Of a stretch of 64,000 nt of DNA, positions 33,553 through 45,160 are shown one piece after another. Below the pieces are notes generated by a model, which saw nothing but the letters and a program-made list of their open reading frames with translations, searched no databases and was not told the DNA's origin. The translations under genes and the position numbers were made by a program. The DNA is from Dendrobium chrysotoxum (Eukaryota > Streptophyta > Magnoliopsida > Asparagales > Orchidaceae): the NCBI GenBank assembly GCA_019925795.1, contig CM034307.1, positions 35,799,201-35,863,200 of the forward strand. Reading direction: 5' to 3'. How positions within the stretch are numbered: position 1 is the stretch's first letter; each line of letters begins with the position of its first letter.

Positions 33553-33782
33553 CAATCTCCCCCACTTAAGTAACTGACGTCCTCATCAGTATCTTTATCC
33601 CATAATCATCCACCAGATAGATGGGATTCTAGAGGTGTCCCCTATAAGTTCAAGTGGTGGCTCCCACCACGTAGCACTTTATCCCATACAAGGTTTAAGA
33701 TGTGGCTTCTATGACGTAGGACTTTGTCTTGTATGGAACCTAGTTCCCATCTTCTAGTTAGTGTATTACTCTGATACCAATT
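33553..33782 (-). mobile_element. Cassandra-type internal region with primer site
   Basis: On the minus strand the order is TGGTATCAGAG (primer site, about 33,770-33,780), TAATACACTAACTAGAAGAT, two GTGGYTTC/GGTGGGAGCCACC-like parts and the polypurine tract before the Cassandra LTR. This is the short non-coding internal region I associate with Cassandra. The expected Cassandra 5' LTR on the primer-site side is absent: the LTR of element C starts there after three bases. Confidence 0.7.
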
Positions 33783-34155
33783 TGTAATACCCCATAATCA
33801 AATTTGGAAGAATTATTTATTTTATCTTCTTAATTAATTAATTTTTAAGATAAAAATTCATATAAATTCTTTTGGGATTTTAAAATTATAAAAATATATA
33901 TATAATTAAAATTATTTTATTTAAAAAATATTGGTAAAATTGATTTATAAATTGGACACCCGACAGTTCAAAAATCCTCAATTATACCGACATATGTCAA
34001 TTTCTAAAGGATTTACACGAGTGCCCAAAATTATGAAAAAGTTAGCATAATTAAAACAAAATAATCTTAATCATATGGAGAAGACGGTTATCAAATTATA
34101 CTTATAGTGATTCCTAAAAAAATTAATTATTTGGAATAAAATATAAGCTATTACA
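33783..34155 (-). repeat. 5' LTR of element C (minus-strand sense)
   Basis: Plus-strand TGTAATACCCC...GCTATTACA, 373 bp, followed by CAGTG. It is similar to 30,229-30,596 throughout. Confidence 0.85.
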
Positions 34156-36850
34156 CAGTGATCATAATTTAATGGTGTCATTTAGTGGCAAAACCACCCA
34201 ATTAGAGAGTCCCAATCATAAATGTTTATATGTGGTGTCATTTGATGGTAAAACCACCAGTTAGAGGGTATGTGCCACGTTCTTACTGCAAGAGAAGATT
34301 TAAAAATGAATCCTAGTGATATTCTCAACTAGACATTTACTTTTTGTGAGCTGAAATGATTTTCATATTTGTCCAACCCAACAAACTATTATAGAGGAAG
34401 GATGGATATTTTACTTTAGGTATTTTGGTATTTTTATTTCAATTTTATATATTTAGATTTTGGTGAATTTTGAGTCCTTGGGGTTTTTATTGGAATTTGG
34501 GAGGCATTTTTAAATGTTTGTGGTCTCCTCTAGTTGAGATGTTCTATCAACACAGCCATCATCAGGGTACTTATAAGTAATTTCATTTTATCGATTAAAC
34601 TTTATCGACTCTGTCAACTTGTCGATAGAGGATCAGAATTGTTGTTGGCTTTATGCCTTTGTTAATAAATTTTTCTTATTATAAACCTTGAAGGCCTAAT
34701 ATGAACATAAAAAAATAAATATCATGGTCGATGTCGTGATCATATATTTGTTGCTCAAGCCATGTAAACTCCTATCTATTCACATAAAAGGATCTGACTC
34801 AAACTTAAGTTTATTCCTTGACCCACGCAACATCCTCTGATGTCACCTGTGCGCATTCAACATGCTCGCTGGGGCCCATATGGGTAATCACATTTTAAGG
34901 TATGAGGGGGAGCATTTAAATATTTAAATATAATTATTTGTGCTAAGCGATTGTTGTTAAGGTTCATAAAAATTCATTTGGAGTTTGGAAAGTGACTTCT
35001 ATCCACTTGTACGAGTGTTGTGGATCCGGTGACATGGTGCACCGACAATACAGTTTAGTTCATTTCATCTTCTGTAAGCTGTTGTTTTCTTCAGTACTTA
35101 GCTTATATAAGTGTATTTTTGTTGGCGAATACATTGTATAATGCATCAGAAGTTTTCCCCCTGTCCCTTGCAAGTAAGCTAATTTATCTGGTGTGATGGC
35201 CTGGCATTGCAAATTTGTTTACCAGAAGCCCATAGTTTTTACTACAAATTATCTACTTTTGCTTACATGTGAATTGTAGCATTGTGTTATGGGTCTCTCA
35301 TTGCTTCTTGTGATCGAGCAGTTACGTCATGCAAGGTTTTTGCTAAATTTGCTTATAGGCTTTATTAGATTTGTTTAAAGGTTGCCAGTGGATATATAGA
35401 GGTTACTATCCATCATATGTGAACTACTGCACACATGACAAATTTCCTGTAGCGGCTTGTAGATGCTTGCATTTGTTGCATATTGACCTCCTCTGCTTGC
35501 AGGAAATTATTGCATTTGCTTGACACTGAATCATTATTGATTGTAGGAGTATCTTAAAATTCACTGCATGTTGTTGTTTATTTCTTCTAGGCATGCTATT
35601 TTGCAGATATCAATCTTTCGTCATTACTGGTAGGTGTTTATATTCATTGCATGTTATACTACGTATGTTTGCAGATGAATTGGTGTGTTCTCATGCAAAT
35701 CGATGTTGGCTACCGAGTGAGCTGTATTCACCACTAATTTCTCCATGTGTGTTGATTATCATCATTCATTGGGAATTGATGTATTTACCTGATACTGAAT
35801 TGATGCTGAATATGTGAACGCCCCAGTATTTATTATATGTCGGTTGCCATTGTTCGCAAGTGCTTTCTTTAATTGCTGTTTTTTCTAGGTTTACTTGCAG
35901 ATGACCTATCATATACATGACAGGTATCCTACAATAGCTCGTAGGCATTTATATGTGTTATAGATATATTGTCTTATGTTGCATGTGCATCTATGGACAT
36001 AAAGGACCCGCCATCCTTGCCAAACATCTATTGTTACTACTTACAGGGAGATTGATGCATTCATATGTATGCTTGATTGACGCTAACTATAAAGGTGTCT
36101 TTGTAATCATTGCATGTCAGATCCCTCTACTTGTGGGGGACAGGTGTATTGGCTTAACATTGAATGGTTGCCGATGGTAGAGATGCCACTACATTCATAT
36201 GCATATTTTCTCTATGCACGTTGACTGTCATATTATTATATTCATTTGCATGTCAAATCCCTCCACTTGTGGGGGATAGATGTATTTGCTTTCATGATTG
36301 ATATGAGTGCTACGTATCAACCATTATCATCTATAGATGATTTACAATGCGCCAAGGACTTTGCATGCTTGCTTGCAATCAAATTTCTCATTCTCTTCAA
36401 CTTTATTGCTTGTAGGCTAGCAATAACAAGACCTTAACTATCTTTGAAAGTAGTTTATAGTTTACACAATGATTTTATTCATTAATGCTTATACTTCAAC
36501 CAACATGCTAATTCTTCAATACCCATTGTGAGTTGTGTCATTACTTGTGAGTGTATCACCACATTTTTCATTTTGATCTTTACTTGCAAGTGGGTTGTAC
36601 TTAGAATTCTTTATCTACTACAGGTTCTTGCCTGTTCATTTGCATTTAATTTAAGAATTTATTGTTTTACAAATTATAGTCTTGTTTTAAGCATTATGTT
36701 TGGTTCCCTGTCATTTATTAAAGTTAGTTTCCTGTTTTCCATTTAAATCCCATATAGTTTTATTTGTTCAAGTTCAGGTCCACTGGTCACTAAAAATTTA
36801 AGTAGCCTCTCGACGTCTCCTCTATTTAGGAGAAATTTGAGGACTAGGTC

Positions 36851-37118
36851 TTCCCACCAGCTACGAAAAGCATGTATGGTAGGTGTCAGGCGACACTGTG
36901 GTTGTGATTCTTCCATCTCACCACTCTACGAAGAGCATGGATGGGTCTTTGAGGTACCTGTTTAAAAAAATATTTTTTTCCTTGCAGGCATGATTGCACA
37001 TATATGGGTACTTAGGGTTGTCCCCGCCATGCTACGAAGAGTGTGTACAGGGCCTACCCACCTCACTACTAAGTCACACTAGGCTCCCTCCCACCATGCT
37101 ATGAAGAGCCTGTATTGG
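36851..37118 (-). repeat. Cluster of four hairpin modules in D2
   Basis: Copies at about 36,851, 36,917, 37,021 and 37,088 have the form CCCACCATGCTACGAAGAGC followed by a TGTATGG-like end. The outer arms pair (CATGCT with AGCATG) while the loop differs from that of D1, so stem, not loop, is what the copies share. Confidence 0.7.
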
Positions 37119-38740
37119 TGGTCCCCCGACATGCTCGAGCGCCAAAAATGGGATTTGAGGATTTTAGGTTTAGAAATCTTTATACCTTAGTGATAGGAGG
37201 TCGACAACAGTGTCAGTGTGATGGAGATGACGATGCAGAAAGATTGAGGCACACAAAAATTTCTCTTTTTCTTTTTCTCTTTTTATTGAGCTCTTCTTTT
37301 TTTAACTTTTCTCTCCTCTCTTCTTTTTTTTTTTACTTTTCTTCTTTCTTTTTTTTTAACAACAACAACAATAATAATAAAAGCTAATAAAACTAATAAT
37401 ATTAATTACCAATGCTAATTAATAATAACCATAGGTAAAAATAAAAAATAAAAGAGGAAAGAAGAAAATAAACTTGTTGTTTGGATTTTATAAGGTGGAG
37501 TTGAGGAAACAGGCCAAGATGGTTGTTGTGCTATTTTGAGTGTGATAATATGAGCTACTTGAAGTGGAGGAAAGGGGAAGTGTTGGGCTGTTTAGTGGGC
37601 TTTTGTGAAAAATGTTCGCTGTGATTAGGGAGATGAGTGGGTGGAAGTAAGTGAGCTTCTAGAATGAGCTATAGAAGGTGGAAAAAGGGAGGCTGATGCC
37701 GGTGTGAGTAGGTTAATAAAAGGCTTCACATGGAGGAGGGAAAATTGAGTGGAGAATAGCATGGATTTGGCTCTGGAATAGGATTGGGAAGTCTTAAATG
37801 GAGCGGATTGGAGGCTTGTAGGTATGGGAGTTCGAGAAAGGTAAGCTGGGGCTAATTTGGCATGATCATGGGTGTGGGCGGCTTAATGTGGGAGATAGAA
37901 TGGAAGGGACAGATCGACTATATGTGGAGCTCGAACAAGGCAGGGGGATTATGAGGTAGATTGGCTCTGGTGTGAGGTTGGCGTGTGGATCTACAGGGTT
38001 GGCTAAGCAGGGAAGTTGAATCGGACGTTGTAGCTTCAGAATCAAAAGTCTTGACCTGAGACGTTGAGATCGGTGGGTAGATCAGGAAGGAAGGAATAGT
38101 AGGTGGGGCAGGGTTAGAGGCTTGAGGATAAAATGGGAGATCAAACAGGTCCGATCACAGGCTTGGAGACGGGCAGGGTGATCACAAGGGATATCTGTGT
38201 TCGTACAAGTCTGGATCGACGGGTGACTTCGGAAGAAGCCAAGAAAGTGGAGGTTGGGGTCATTTGAAGATTGAGAGAGTGAGGTGTGGTTGGCATTGGA
38301 CAATCAATTGAGCTACATATGGAAGGTTGAGGTGAGTTCGAAGGATTAGCAGAGGAGGATTTGTTTGGATGTGTTTGCGGCTGCATGTGGAGATTGGCAT
38401 CAGGGTCATGGATTTTGCTCGAACAACAACAAGATCGACCAGCTGTGTGGGTAGAGACGGATAGATTGAGGTGATGGCTAAAGTGGGGGAGTTCGATTTG
38501 GAGGGATTTCACAGAGCTTGAAGGATTTCAGCTTGCAAAGTAATTTTGAGCTTGAGAAAGCGAGTGTGTCGAAGATAGCAAAAAGAAAAATGAACGAAGT
38601 CTAGTTTCGTTTCATTCTAACGATGAGGCGGTACTTCGCTCGAGAAGGCAAGAGCAGCAATCGAGGCTTCAGCGGGATTTCTGCAGGATTTCGGGGATTG
38701 AGTAGAGCCGGCACAAGCGAGGTGGATACGAGGTAAATTA

Positions 38741-38771
38741 GAATGTGATTTGATTTTAATTTTAATTTAAT

Positions 38772-38814
<43 letters not shown>

Positions 38815-40316
38815 TATAATAATTTATTATTTTAAAATAATAGAAATTAAGAGAATACCTCTTTTTAGCCTCGATTCGCGTATTGTCGCCTCGGGATTCA
38901 TGTCGATTTCTCCGGACAAATTTCATTAGGAAAAATTATAGTCATTTTTGGGTATTGTCAACATTCTGAACGCAATAACAAAGCTCATTTTTGGATCGAA
39001 CGTCGTTTGAGCAACGTTGGGCTTCAATTTTGTGTGTCAATCGACGATTTTGACCATTTTCACCCGACTTGGCTGTGAGGGACTCCCTTTAGGCAAATTT
39101 GATGCTTCGATTTTAATGGTGCTATCTGTTTTACAATCAAAGGTCATTTGAACCTTTAAGTGATGCGTCGCGCCCGCCGACCGTCACTTGAATCATCGAT
39201 TTTACCTCTTTCGCTCGTCTTCAGTGTATTGGCCAACAAAAAGTTAACCTTTTAAAGCTACGATAGAAATTATCTTCCTAGTACATTTTTTAAAAAAATT
39301 TGAGAAATAGTAAAGCAGTGGCCAAACAAAATTTATTTTAAGGTTTAAAAAATTAAAACAATAAGAAAGTATTTTTCCAAAAGAAGTCAAAGTTGAGAAC
39401 TTTTGACGACTGAGAAAGTCAAGATTGTTGTAGTCACTGAGGACCTTGCAGTAAAAAAGAGAAGGCTAAATGCATAGGAATGAGAACCTATTGACACCCC
39501 AATTTTTTAGTTTGATTATCTCTTGATGACTCTTCTTCAGGAACCATAAGAAGATTAAAAAAAAAGCTTACTGAGAAGACATTCGAGACAATGCATACGG
39601 AACAGGAACTGAAAAGGAAAGAATATCCCCCATTTTCTTCAATATGATTGAATACAATAATGAAGGTGATCAAAGTGTTTGAATACATTTTTTGAATTGT
39701 AATATAATGATTGGTAAACTCTAATTTGCCTTGAAGAGATAGCCTAAATTCTGAGGTGGTTAAAAGAAATCTTCAAATGGGATGAAGAGAGAATATTGCC
39801 ACTATGAACACTAGGAAAGATATCTCATTCCAAAAAATAAAAGAAAAAAGTTCAAAATAATCTCCTGATTATTTGCAAATGCCCAATTTAATCTCAAAGT
39901 TTAGCATTGGCCCAATATAATCCCTCGACTATTGAAAATTGATCCAATTTAATTCGATGGTCCAAAATAATAGTTACAGTTAATATCAAAATTAAATATA
40001 AACATATTATAAGTAGTAGTGCAAATGTGTATTTGATTATATCGCTTATATTATTCTATTCTATCATTTAATAAATCATAATAAATAAAAAATCAATATT
40101 AAAATCAACTTACTAAATAATGAGCGTAAAATTAGGAAAAAATATTATCTTTTAAGTGAAATCTAAATAAAAGATCACGCAAAACTCTAAATTTCTTATT
40201 TAAAAAACATATTGTCATTTATTACAAAACTTAAAATTCCTTATTATTGGAAAAATGGTGTCATTAGTCACAAAATTTCAAAAACCATATTAAAAAATCC
40301 ACTAATAAAAACAAGA
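38741..40316. other. No gene; (ATT)n microsatellite and repeat remnants
   Basis: 38,770-38,815 is an (AAT/ATT)n microsatellite of about 45 bp. 38,940-39,240 weakly resembles 13,072-13,400. 39,840-39,965 has words such as CCCAATTTAATC and CCAATATAATCCC typical of plant DNA-transposon remnants. No supported coding region. Confidence 0.45.
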
Positions 40317-40321
40317 TTTAA
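40317..40321. repeat. Target-site duplication TTTAA (left) of chromovirus H
   Basis: Repeated at 55,590-55,594 immediately after the 3' LTR, 15 kb away, once nested insertions are included. Confidence 0.85.
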
Positions 40322-41526
40322 TGATGGGGACATCATGGCATGGAAGGTTTATCATAGAAGGGGTCATAGATCGACTGCCACGATTGAGTCGGTATATTAT
40401 TAGTTGTTGTGTGTGTAGTATGTGATTTAATTTTGTTTGTGAACTTTTCCTTATTTTTTTCCTCACTTGAGGAAATTGTTATGTTGTAAGCCCAAGGGCA
40501 TTTGTGTCTTTTGTCTTGTCATGTGGTGAAGCCTATGTATATGGCTCTCCCCCCTTTGTACTAGGATGATGATTATTTTGAATGAATTCTGATTTCAACC
40601 ATATTCTCTTATGTGAGTAAGTGTCAAGGAGTTGTGAAGCCTTAGGAAAAGGAAAATGAAGTACCCAACAGCCCATTAAGGTGAAATCTTTGTTTCCCCC
40701 TTGTATCTTTTCCCCTTTCCCTCCTTCTAAATTCAGGAGTTACTCCTCTCCTTCTTTTCATTTTCAAAATTAGTTGGGAATTGAAAAAGCCACAACCCCT
40801 TTCCTTTCCCCATGGTTGGCCCACTCTTGGAACTCTCCATGTTAATTAATGGGAAGTTGACCCATTAATTGCAAAGTTCACTTTAACTTTTCCCCTTTTC
40901 AAAACTATTTTTCTATTTTCCAACCCCACTCTCTCCCATTCCCCTAAGCCCCACCACTATAATTAACCTCACACCATTCCTAATTTCTTCCAATTAGCAA
41001 AAATCACGGCCTCCCTCCTACTATATTTTGGCCAGTCTCTCTTCTTCTCCACTGTGAAGCAAGACATAAGGAAGGCACTACAGAGCAACCATTTGAAGAT
41101 CAACCGGCTGAGAACACACCACATCTGAAGGAAGCTTCTCTGCAACATAAATAGCTAAGTCTTTCTACTCTTACTTCATACACTCAAGTAGAAATCTTTG
41201 AAGTTCAATTCTCTGTGGCATCACTATTTTCATGTTAATTTAAATATGCTAGCTTCTTAAATTATTGAGTGCATGGTTCTTGTAGTGACTAATATATGTT
41301 AAATGTTGGATTTATTTTTGCTAACCCATGTTAGCTAAGTTATTGATTTGATTTATCCGTCTTGATTTTTAGAACTTTGGTTGTGGTTAATTGTTATTTG
41401 TGGATTGCCTTTCTTACATGTTTTTAAGCTTATTTTATGCATCCCCATGATTAATAGCTTGTTGATTTTAAATTCAACTTGTATTTAATTTCATAATGTA
41501 AGTCTTTACATGCTAGTCCTACATCA
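40322..41526 (+). repeat. 5' LTR of chromovirus H
   Basis: 1,205 bp, TGATGGGGACATCATGG...CCTACATCA. The ends TGATG and CATCA are inverted. It aligns with 51,464-52,788 plus 55,532-55,589, though the 3' copy has an extra roughly 150-bp segment around 51,865-52,030. Confidence 0.92.
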
Positions 41527-41528
41527 TT

Positions 41529-41546
41529 TGGTATCAAAGCGAGTTA
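41529..41546 (+). promoter_or_regulatory. Primer-binding site of H (tRNA-iMet)
   Basis: TGGTATCAAAGCGAGTTA, two bases after the LTR, matches initiator tRNA-Met with one change in the first twelve bases, the same variant as in element B. Confidence 0.85.
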
Positions 41547-41716
41547 CCCTAGTTATATGTGCTAGGATCCATCCTATTTACCTTCATTTTAGCCTCTAGT
41601 TATATTTATACATCAACATATATATCATTGACCTTACTTATGTATTATTTTGTTTGCAAAATTTAGGTGATGTCCACTTTCCTTTCACATCTAGTGTGTT
41701 ACTTAGTTGTCATCCC

Positions 41717-42583
41717 ATGGACCCTGAACAGTTACAACAAACTCTAAATGTTTTGGTAGGTCAAATAGGCAACTTAACCCAGCAAGTTAGGGCTGACCAA
41801 GCCGATGCTGCTGAATTTCGTCGGTTCATAATGGAACACCTTGAAAACCTTGATATATCTAGGAGCCTACCCTCTCTTTACACATGATCTAGGCCACCCT
41901 CTTTGATTGGAGATGATTTAGGCCATAATGAGGGACACCCTTGTGCACCTTACCTGGCCCAGCAACCTATGCAGGACCGAGACCTACCTCATGGTCCAGA
42001 ACATGTGTTCAGCTATGAGGCTCATCATGCCCATGAGGGACATCCATGTGGCCCCCACTGTACCCATCAAGCTAGACAGGATCGTGAGTACCACATACAT
42101 GATCCAGATACTCCCCTCTTAAGGGACATCAGAATAGATGTCCCTACCTTTGATGGTAGCCTTGATCCTCAGATCTTTCTTGATTGGATAAAAGGCTTAG
42201 ATAGCTTCTTTAAGTGGTACAACATTTCAGAGGAGCGCAAAGTTAGATTTATGGAGATAAAATTGATTGGTAGGGCCAATCAGTATTGGACCAACTTAGA
42301 GAACCTTAAGGTGTCTCGTGGTGAGTACCTTATTACCGATTGGAGGATTATAAAGCATGAGCTTAGGCAAAAGTACCTCCCACTCTCCTTTTTCCCTCAA
42401 CTCTTAGATCAGTGAAATAGACTGGCTCAAGGTAATAAATATGTGAGGGACTATATTTATGCATTTGATGATTTCATGATTTGATAGAGTGGTGATACCA
42501 CCACCACACTTGCCCATATTCTATCCATATTTTATGCTGGGTTGCATGAGGATCTCTGCAATGAACTGTGCTAGAAACATCAC
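41717..42583 (+). pseudogene. gag: Gag of chromovirus H, first part
   Basis: The ATG at 41,717 (MDPEQLQQTLNVLVGQIGNL) opens a frame with stops at 41,885, 42,413 and 42,482. It has a coiled-coil-like start, then His/Pro-rich sequence, then the gag core (VPTFDGSLDPQIFLDWIKGL; FMEIKLIGRANQYWTNLENL; WRIIKHELRQKYLP). The frame is cut by insertion G after LCNELC-stop-KHH. It continues at 45,038-45,155 and again after F at 47,683, where a zinc knuckle CFRCQGYVHIAS (47,803-47,840) lacks its last cysteine. Confidence 0.88.
42579..42583. repeat. Target-site duplication ATCAC of insertion G (left)
   Basis: Repeated exactly at 45,033-45,037. Confidence 0.9.
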
Positions 42584-45032
42584 TGTGATGTCCCAGATCT
42601 AATTTGGAAGAATTATTTTTTTATTCTTTTAATAAACAACAACCAGAGCTATCTAATATCATCTATTAGTAATAAACAATAAAATAGATTCTATAATTCA
42701 AAATATCAATATACACATATGTATTTATTCCCAAAAATTATATACAATACTCAAGATTTATATAATTATCACATGTCTATTCTATCCTAAGTACAAAAGA
42801 ATAACTAGAACAAAAAAAAGAATATGAAAAATTCTGACCATCCTCACACTCCTACTACCATACCCTAACCTAAAATCATTCAACCATATATAATGAGCTA
42901 AAAAGCACAGCAGGTCACTAAAACCTAAACTGAATTCAAAGTACGATAAATGAGCAATATGCATGTCAGGATCAAATCATAGTAATTACATTCATATGAT
43001 CGTTGAATCAGTACAGAAATAGTAAAATTCACATGCAGCAGTAGTAGAATCTATAAATAGTAAAATATTATGGTACAGAAGCTAGTAAAGAAAGAAACCA
43101 GTACGAGTTTTAAATCTATAAAGTAATCGTCTTATCCATAATACTAATCAGTACAAAAATCGTATAAAACATCAAATCAAAATATCGGTAAAGATTGTTG
43201 AAATCATTTTAATGTTTATGTTAGCTCTAGGTATAGGTTCTTATTGAGCTGCTTTATTTCATTTGATCACCCATGCCTATTCTAAAGCTTTATTATTTTT
43301 GGAATCCGGATCCATTATTCATTCAATGGAACCTATTGTTGGATATTCACTAGAGAAAAGTCAGAATATGATTCTTATGGGAGGTTTAACAAAATATGTT
43401 CCAATTACAAAAACTACTTTTTTAGGTACACTTTCTCTTTGTGGTATTCCACCTCTTGCTCATTTTTAGCCCAAAGATTAAATTCTTCACGATAGTTGGT
43501 TGTACTCACCAATTTTTGCACTAATATCATATAAGAGTATATCCATACTATCTAGGTATTTTATATCACGTGCTTAGTATCACATACTTAATATCAATAT
43601 AGTGAATCAATAGTATCAAATAGTATCAACATCTAAATTGGTAATAATAAAAATCCAATGGTAGGAGCAGTAAAATAATGTAATAATAGTAAATCTGTAT
43701 AGTAATAATAAATCCATACAATAACAAAAATAATACATTAAGAATACATATTTCAGTAGTCACACTAAATAAGTAAGAACCCTAGCTATCACGATATTTT
43801 TCAGTATTGTATCAGTATCAATAAACTGTTGGCTCAGTAAACAGAGTCATCACTCTTTGCTTATCGGTATAGCAACCATCTCCTTATAACTCTCAATCAG
43901 TGTATCACGTGAATCAGTAGAGGATAACACCAAATCATATATTTAAAGGAAAGTTCATCAGCCCATTATCTTGTATAGGTCAAACAGTCTCCAACTAACG
44001 GGTCAACCAATCTTTACTTGTCTTTTACATACACATGATTATCATAGTAGTATAATAATAATCTCAATTATATGTTCATATTCATTTCTAATATATTACA
44101 GTAATAAAATATAATTGAGCTTAATTCAGAGAATGCCAAAATATCCTAACATTAGACAAACAAAATTTATATTGAGCAAAAATTCACATTTTCAGAATTT
44201 AACTAAATTACTAAATATTACATAAAATAATATTCTGAAGCGTTAGTTGAATTAAATTACTATTTTTAGACTTCAAAATAAATTTATGAGTAGGCAAAAA
44301 TTGTTGTATTTTTCAAATCACCCAGTGAAAATTCTCAATTAAATACTCAAAATGTTCTTAATTTTGATCTCTATAACATATAGAAAGTTACGAGGTGAAA
44401 GTTTAACCAATAATGGAAATATAAATTTGATCAAAAAATATCAAAAATACAAAATCTTTGAAATCAAAAATAGGGTACAGATTCCTTACAGTGGGACAGG
44501 CAATTCTCCCAATAAGCTCGATGGAAAAAAATCACACCGCGACCTCTAAATTTAGGTTTTTTTTTTCTCTATTATCTTTTCTCTCTTAGTTCCCTTAAAC
44601 CATCTCTCTGTTGCCAAATTTAGAAGAGTAAATAAATGGATTTAATAAAATCATAATGCTTTAAGATATTTATAAATAAATAATAATAAAATATTAATAT
44701 AATATTTAATTTAATCAATTTTTAGTATAAAATTCAAAATAATCATTTTATGACTTTAAAAATTATTAAAAAATATCCATAAAATAAATCATTTTATTTT
44801 TAAAATATTGGTAAAATTAGTTTACAAAACGGATAGCTGGCGGTCACAAAATTCTCACTTGTACCGATAGGTGTCAAATTCTTAAGGATTTTCACGGGAG
44901 CCCAAAAATTATGAAAAAATTTGGGTAAGTAAAATACTATAATAACAACACTGTGGTGAAGACGATTATAATTTAGAGTTATAATGACTTTATAAAAAAT
45001 TATTTATCTAGATCAAAATACAAGTTATTACA
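42584..45032 (-). mobile_element. Element G: solo LTR of about 2.45 kb inserted in gag of H
   Basis: One long segment begins TGTGATGTCCCAGATC and ends CAAGTTATTACA, with perfect ATCAC flanks. No second LTR, primer site or polypurine tract is present, so it looks like a solo LTR left by recombination. Its first 50 and last 440 bp resemble the short LTRs of element C, and its middle (43,840-44,400, with CCTTATAACTCTCAATCA and CACGTGAATCAGTAGA) resembles the LTRs of element F. Orientation is inferred from C and F. It carries the plastid ndhF fragment. Confidence 0.75.
43215..43540 (+). pseudogene. ndhF: Plastid ndhF fragment in nuclear DNA (NUPT)
   Basis: The translation gives LALGIGSY-stop-AALFHL, ITHAYSKALLFLESGSIIHS, MEPIVGYSLEKSQNMILMGG, LTKYVPITKT and GTLSLCGIPPLAHF, then PKD-stop-ILHDSWLYSPIFALIS. 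This is the middle of NdhF, a membrane subunit of the chloroplast NAD(P)H dehydrogenase-like complex that moves electrons and protons around photosystem I. It has three stops and a missing codon, so it is an old, non-functional copy. Mitochondrial nad5 is the nearest alternative but lacks the IVGYS..KSQNM stretch. It lies within retroelement sequence, so it is a nuclear insert. Confidence 0.92.
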
Positions 45033-45037
45033 ATCAC

Positions 45038-45155
45038 TAGCCTGGAAAGTGCCTAAAGTTTGGTACTTGACCTTGAGGAGTCTAAACCTCAACATCCTAC
45101 CCATCACCAGGATGTCAAATCCTTTTTTAAACCCTCTAGGAACTTGGGCCCCTAT
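45038..45155 (+). pseudogene. gag: Gag of H, middle part between insertions G and F
   Basis: Between the two insertions 45,038-45,160 reads LVLDLEESKPQHPTHHQDVK then SFFKPSRNLGPYA, and continues after F at 47,683 with STSRPPLSPASQTPAG. The short stretch therefore belongs to the H gag linker before the zinc knuckle. It shows that G and F entered separately, about 120 bp apart. Confidence 0.8.
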
Positions 45156-45160
45156 GCCTC
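45156..45160. repeat. Target-site duplication GCCTC of element F (left)
   Basis: Repeated exactly at 47,678-47,682. Confidence 0.9.

Larger units (their letters stand above)
30229..34155 (-). mobile_element. Element C: minus-strand LTR element of mosaic structure
   Basis: Two direct repeats of 368 and 373 bp (30,229-30,596 and 33,783-34,155) begin TGTRATRCCC and end ATTAYA. On the minus strand a polypurine tract AAGGTGGGGAGAT adjoins the first (30,597-30,609) and a tRNA-iMet primer site adjoins the second. The flanks CCATG and CAGTG, together with D1 as the empty-site model, indicate an old 5-bp duplication. Inside lie a degenerate gag, a copia LTR fragment and a Cassandra-type segment; no reverse transcriptase is seen. 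Confidence 0.78.
29562..38740 (-). repeat. Large non-coding repeat D, copy D2 (reversed), split by element C
   Basis: Read on the minus strand, D2 shows the same modules in the same order as D1. They are: CT-rich start (about 38,740 down to 37,460, with ATCCTGCAGAAATCCCGCTG matching 2,530); AT-rich (AAT)n part; polypurine part (37,360-37,257); hairpin cluster (37,118-36,851); TTTGCATGT/CTTGTAGG-rich part (36,780-34,900); and the conserved end (34,860-34,156 and 30,228-29,562) finishing in GGAGCCTACA. Element C interrupts the conserved end. Hydrophobic plus-strand frames at 35,593-36,746 are compositional, not genes. Confidence 0.55.

Noticed and set aside
35593..36746. Series of short hydrophobic plus-strand ORFs
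   Set aside because: They are antisense to repeat D2 and come from its TTTGCATG/CTTGTAGG words; D1 has no matching ORFs.
38082..38512. Ser/His/Pro-rich minus-strand ORFs
   Set aside because: They lie in the CT-rich module of D2, are not kept in D1 and have no recognisable motif.
43215..43540. Mitochondrial nad5 as the source of the organelle-like fragment
   Set aside because: The stretch with IVGYSLEKSQNMILMGG and GTLSLCGIPPLAHF follows plastid NdhF, not Nad5.
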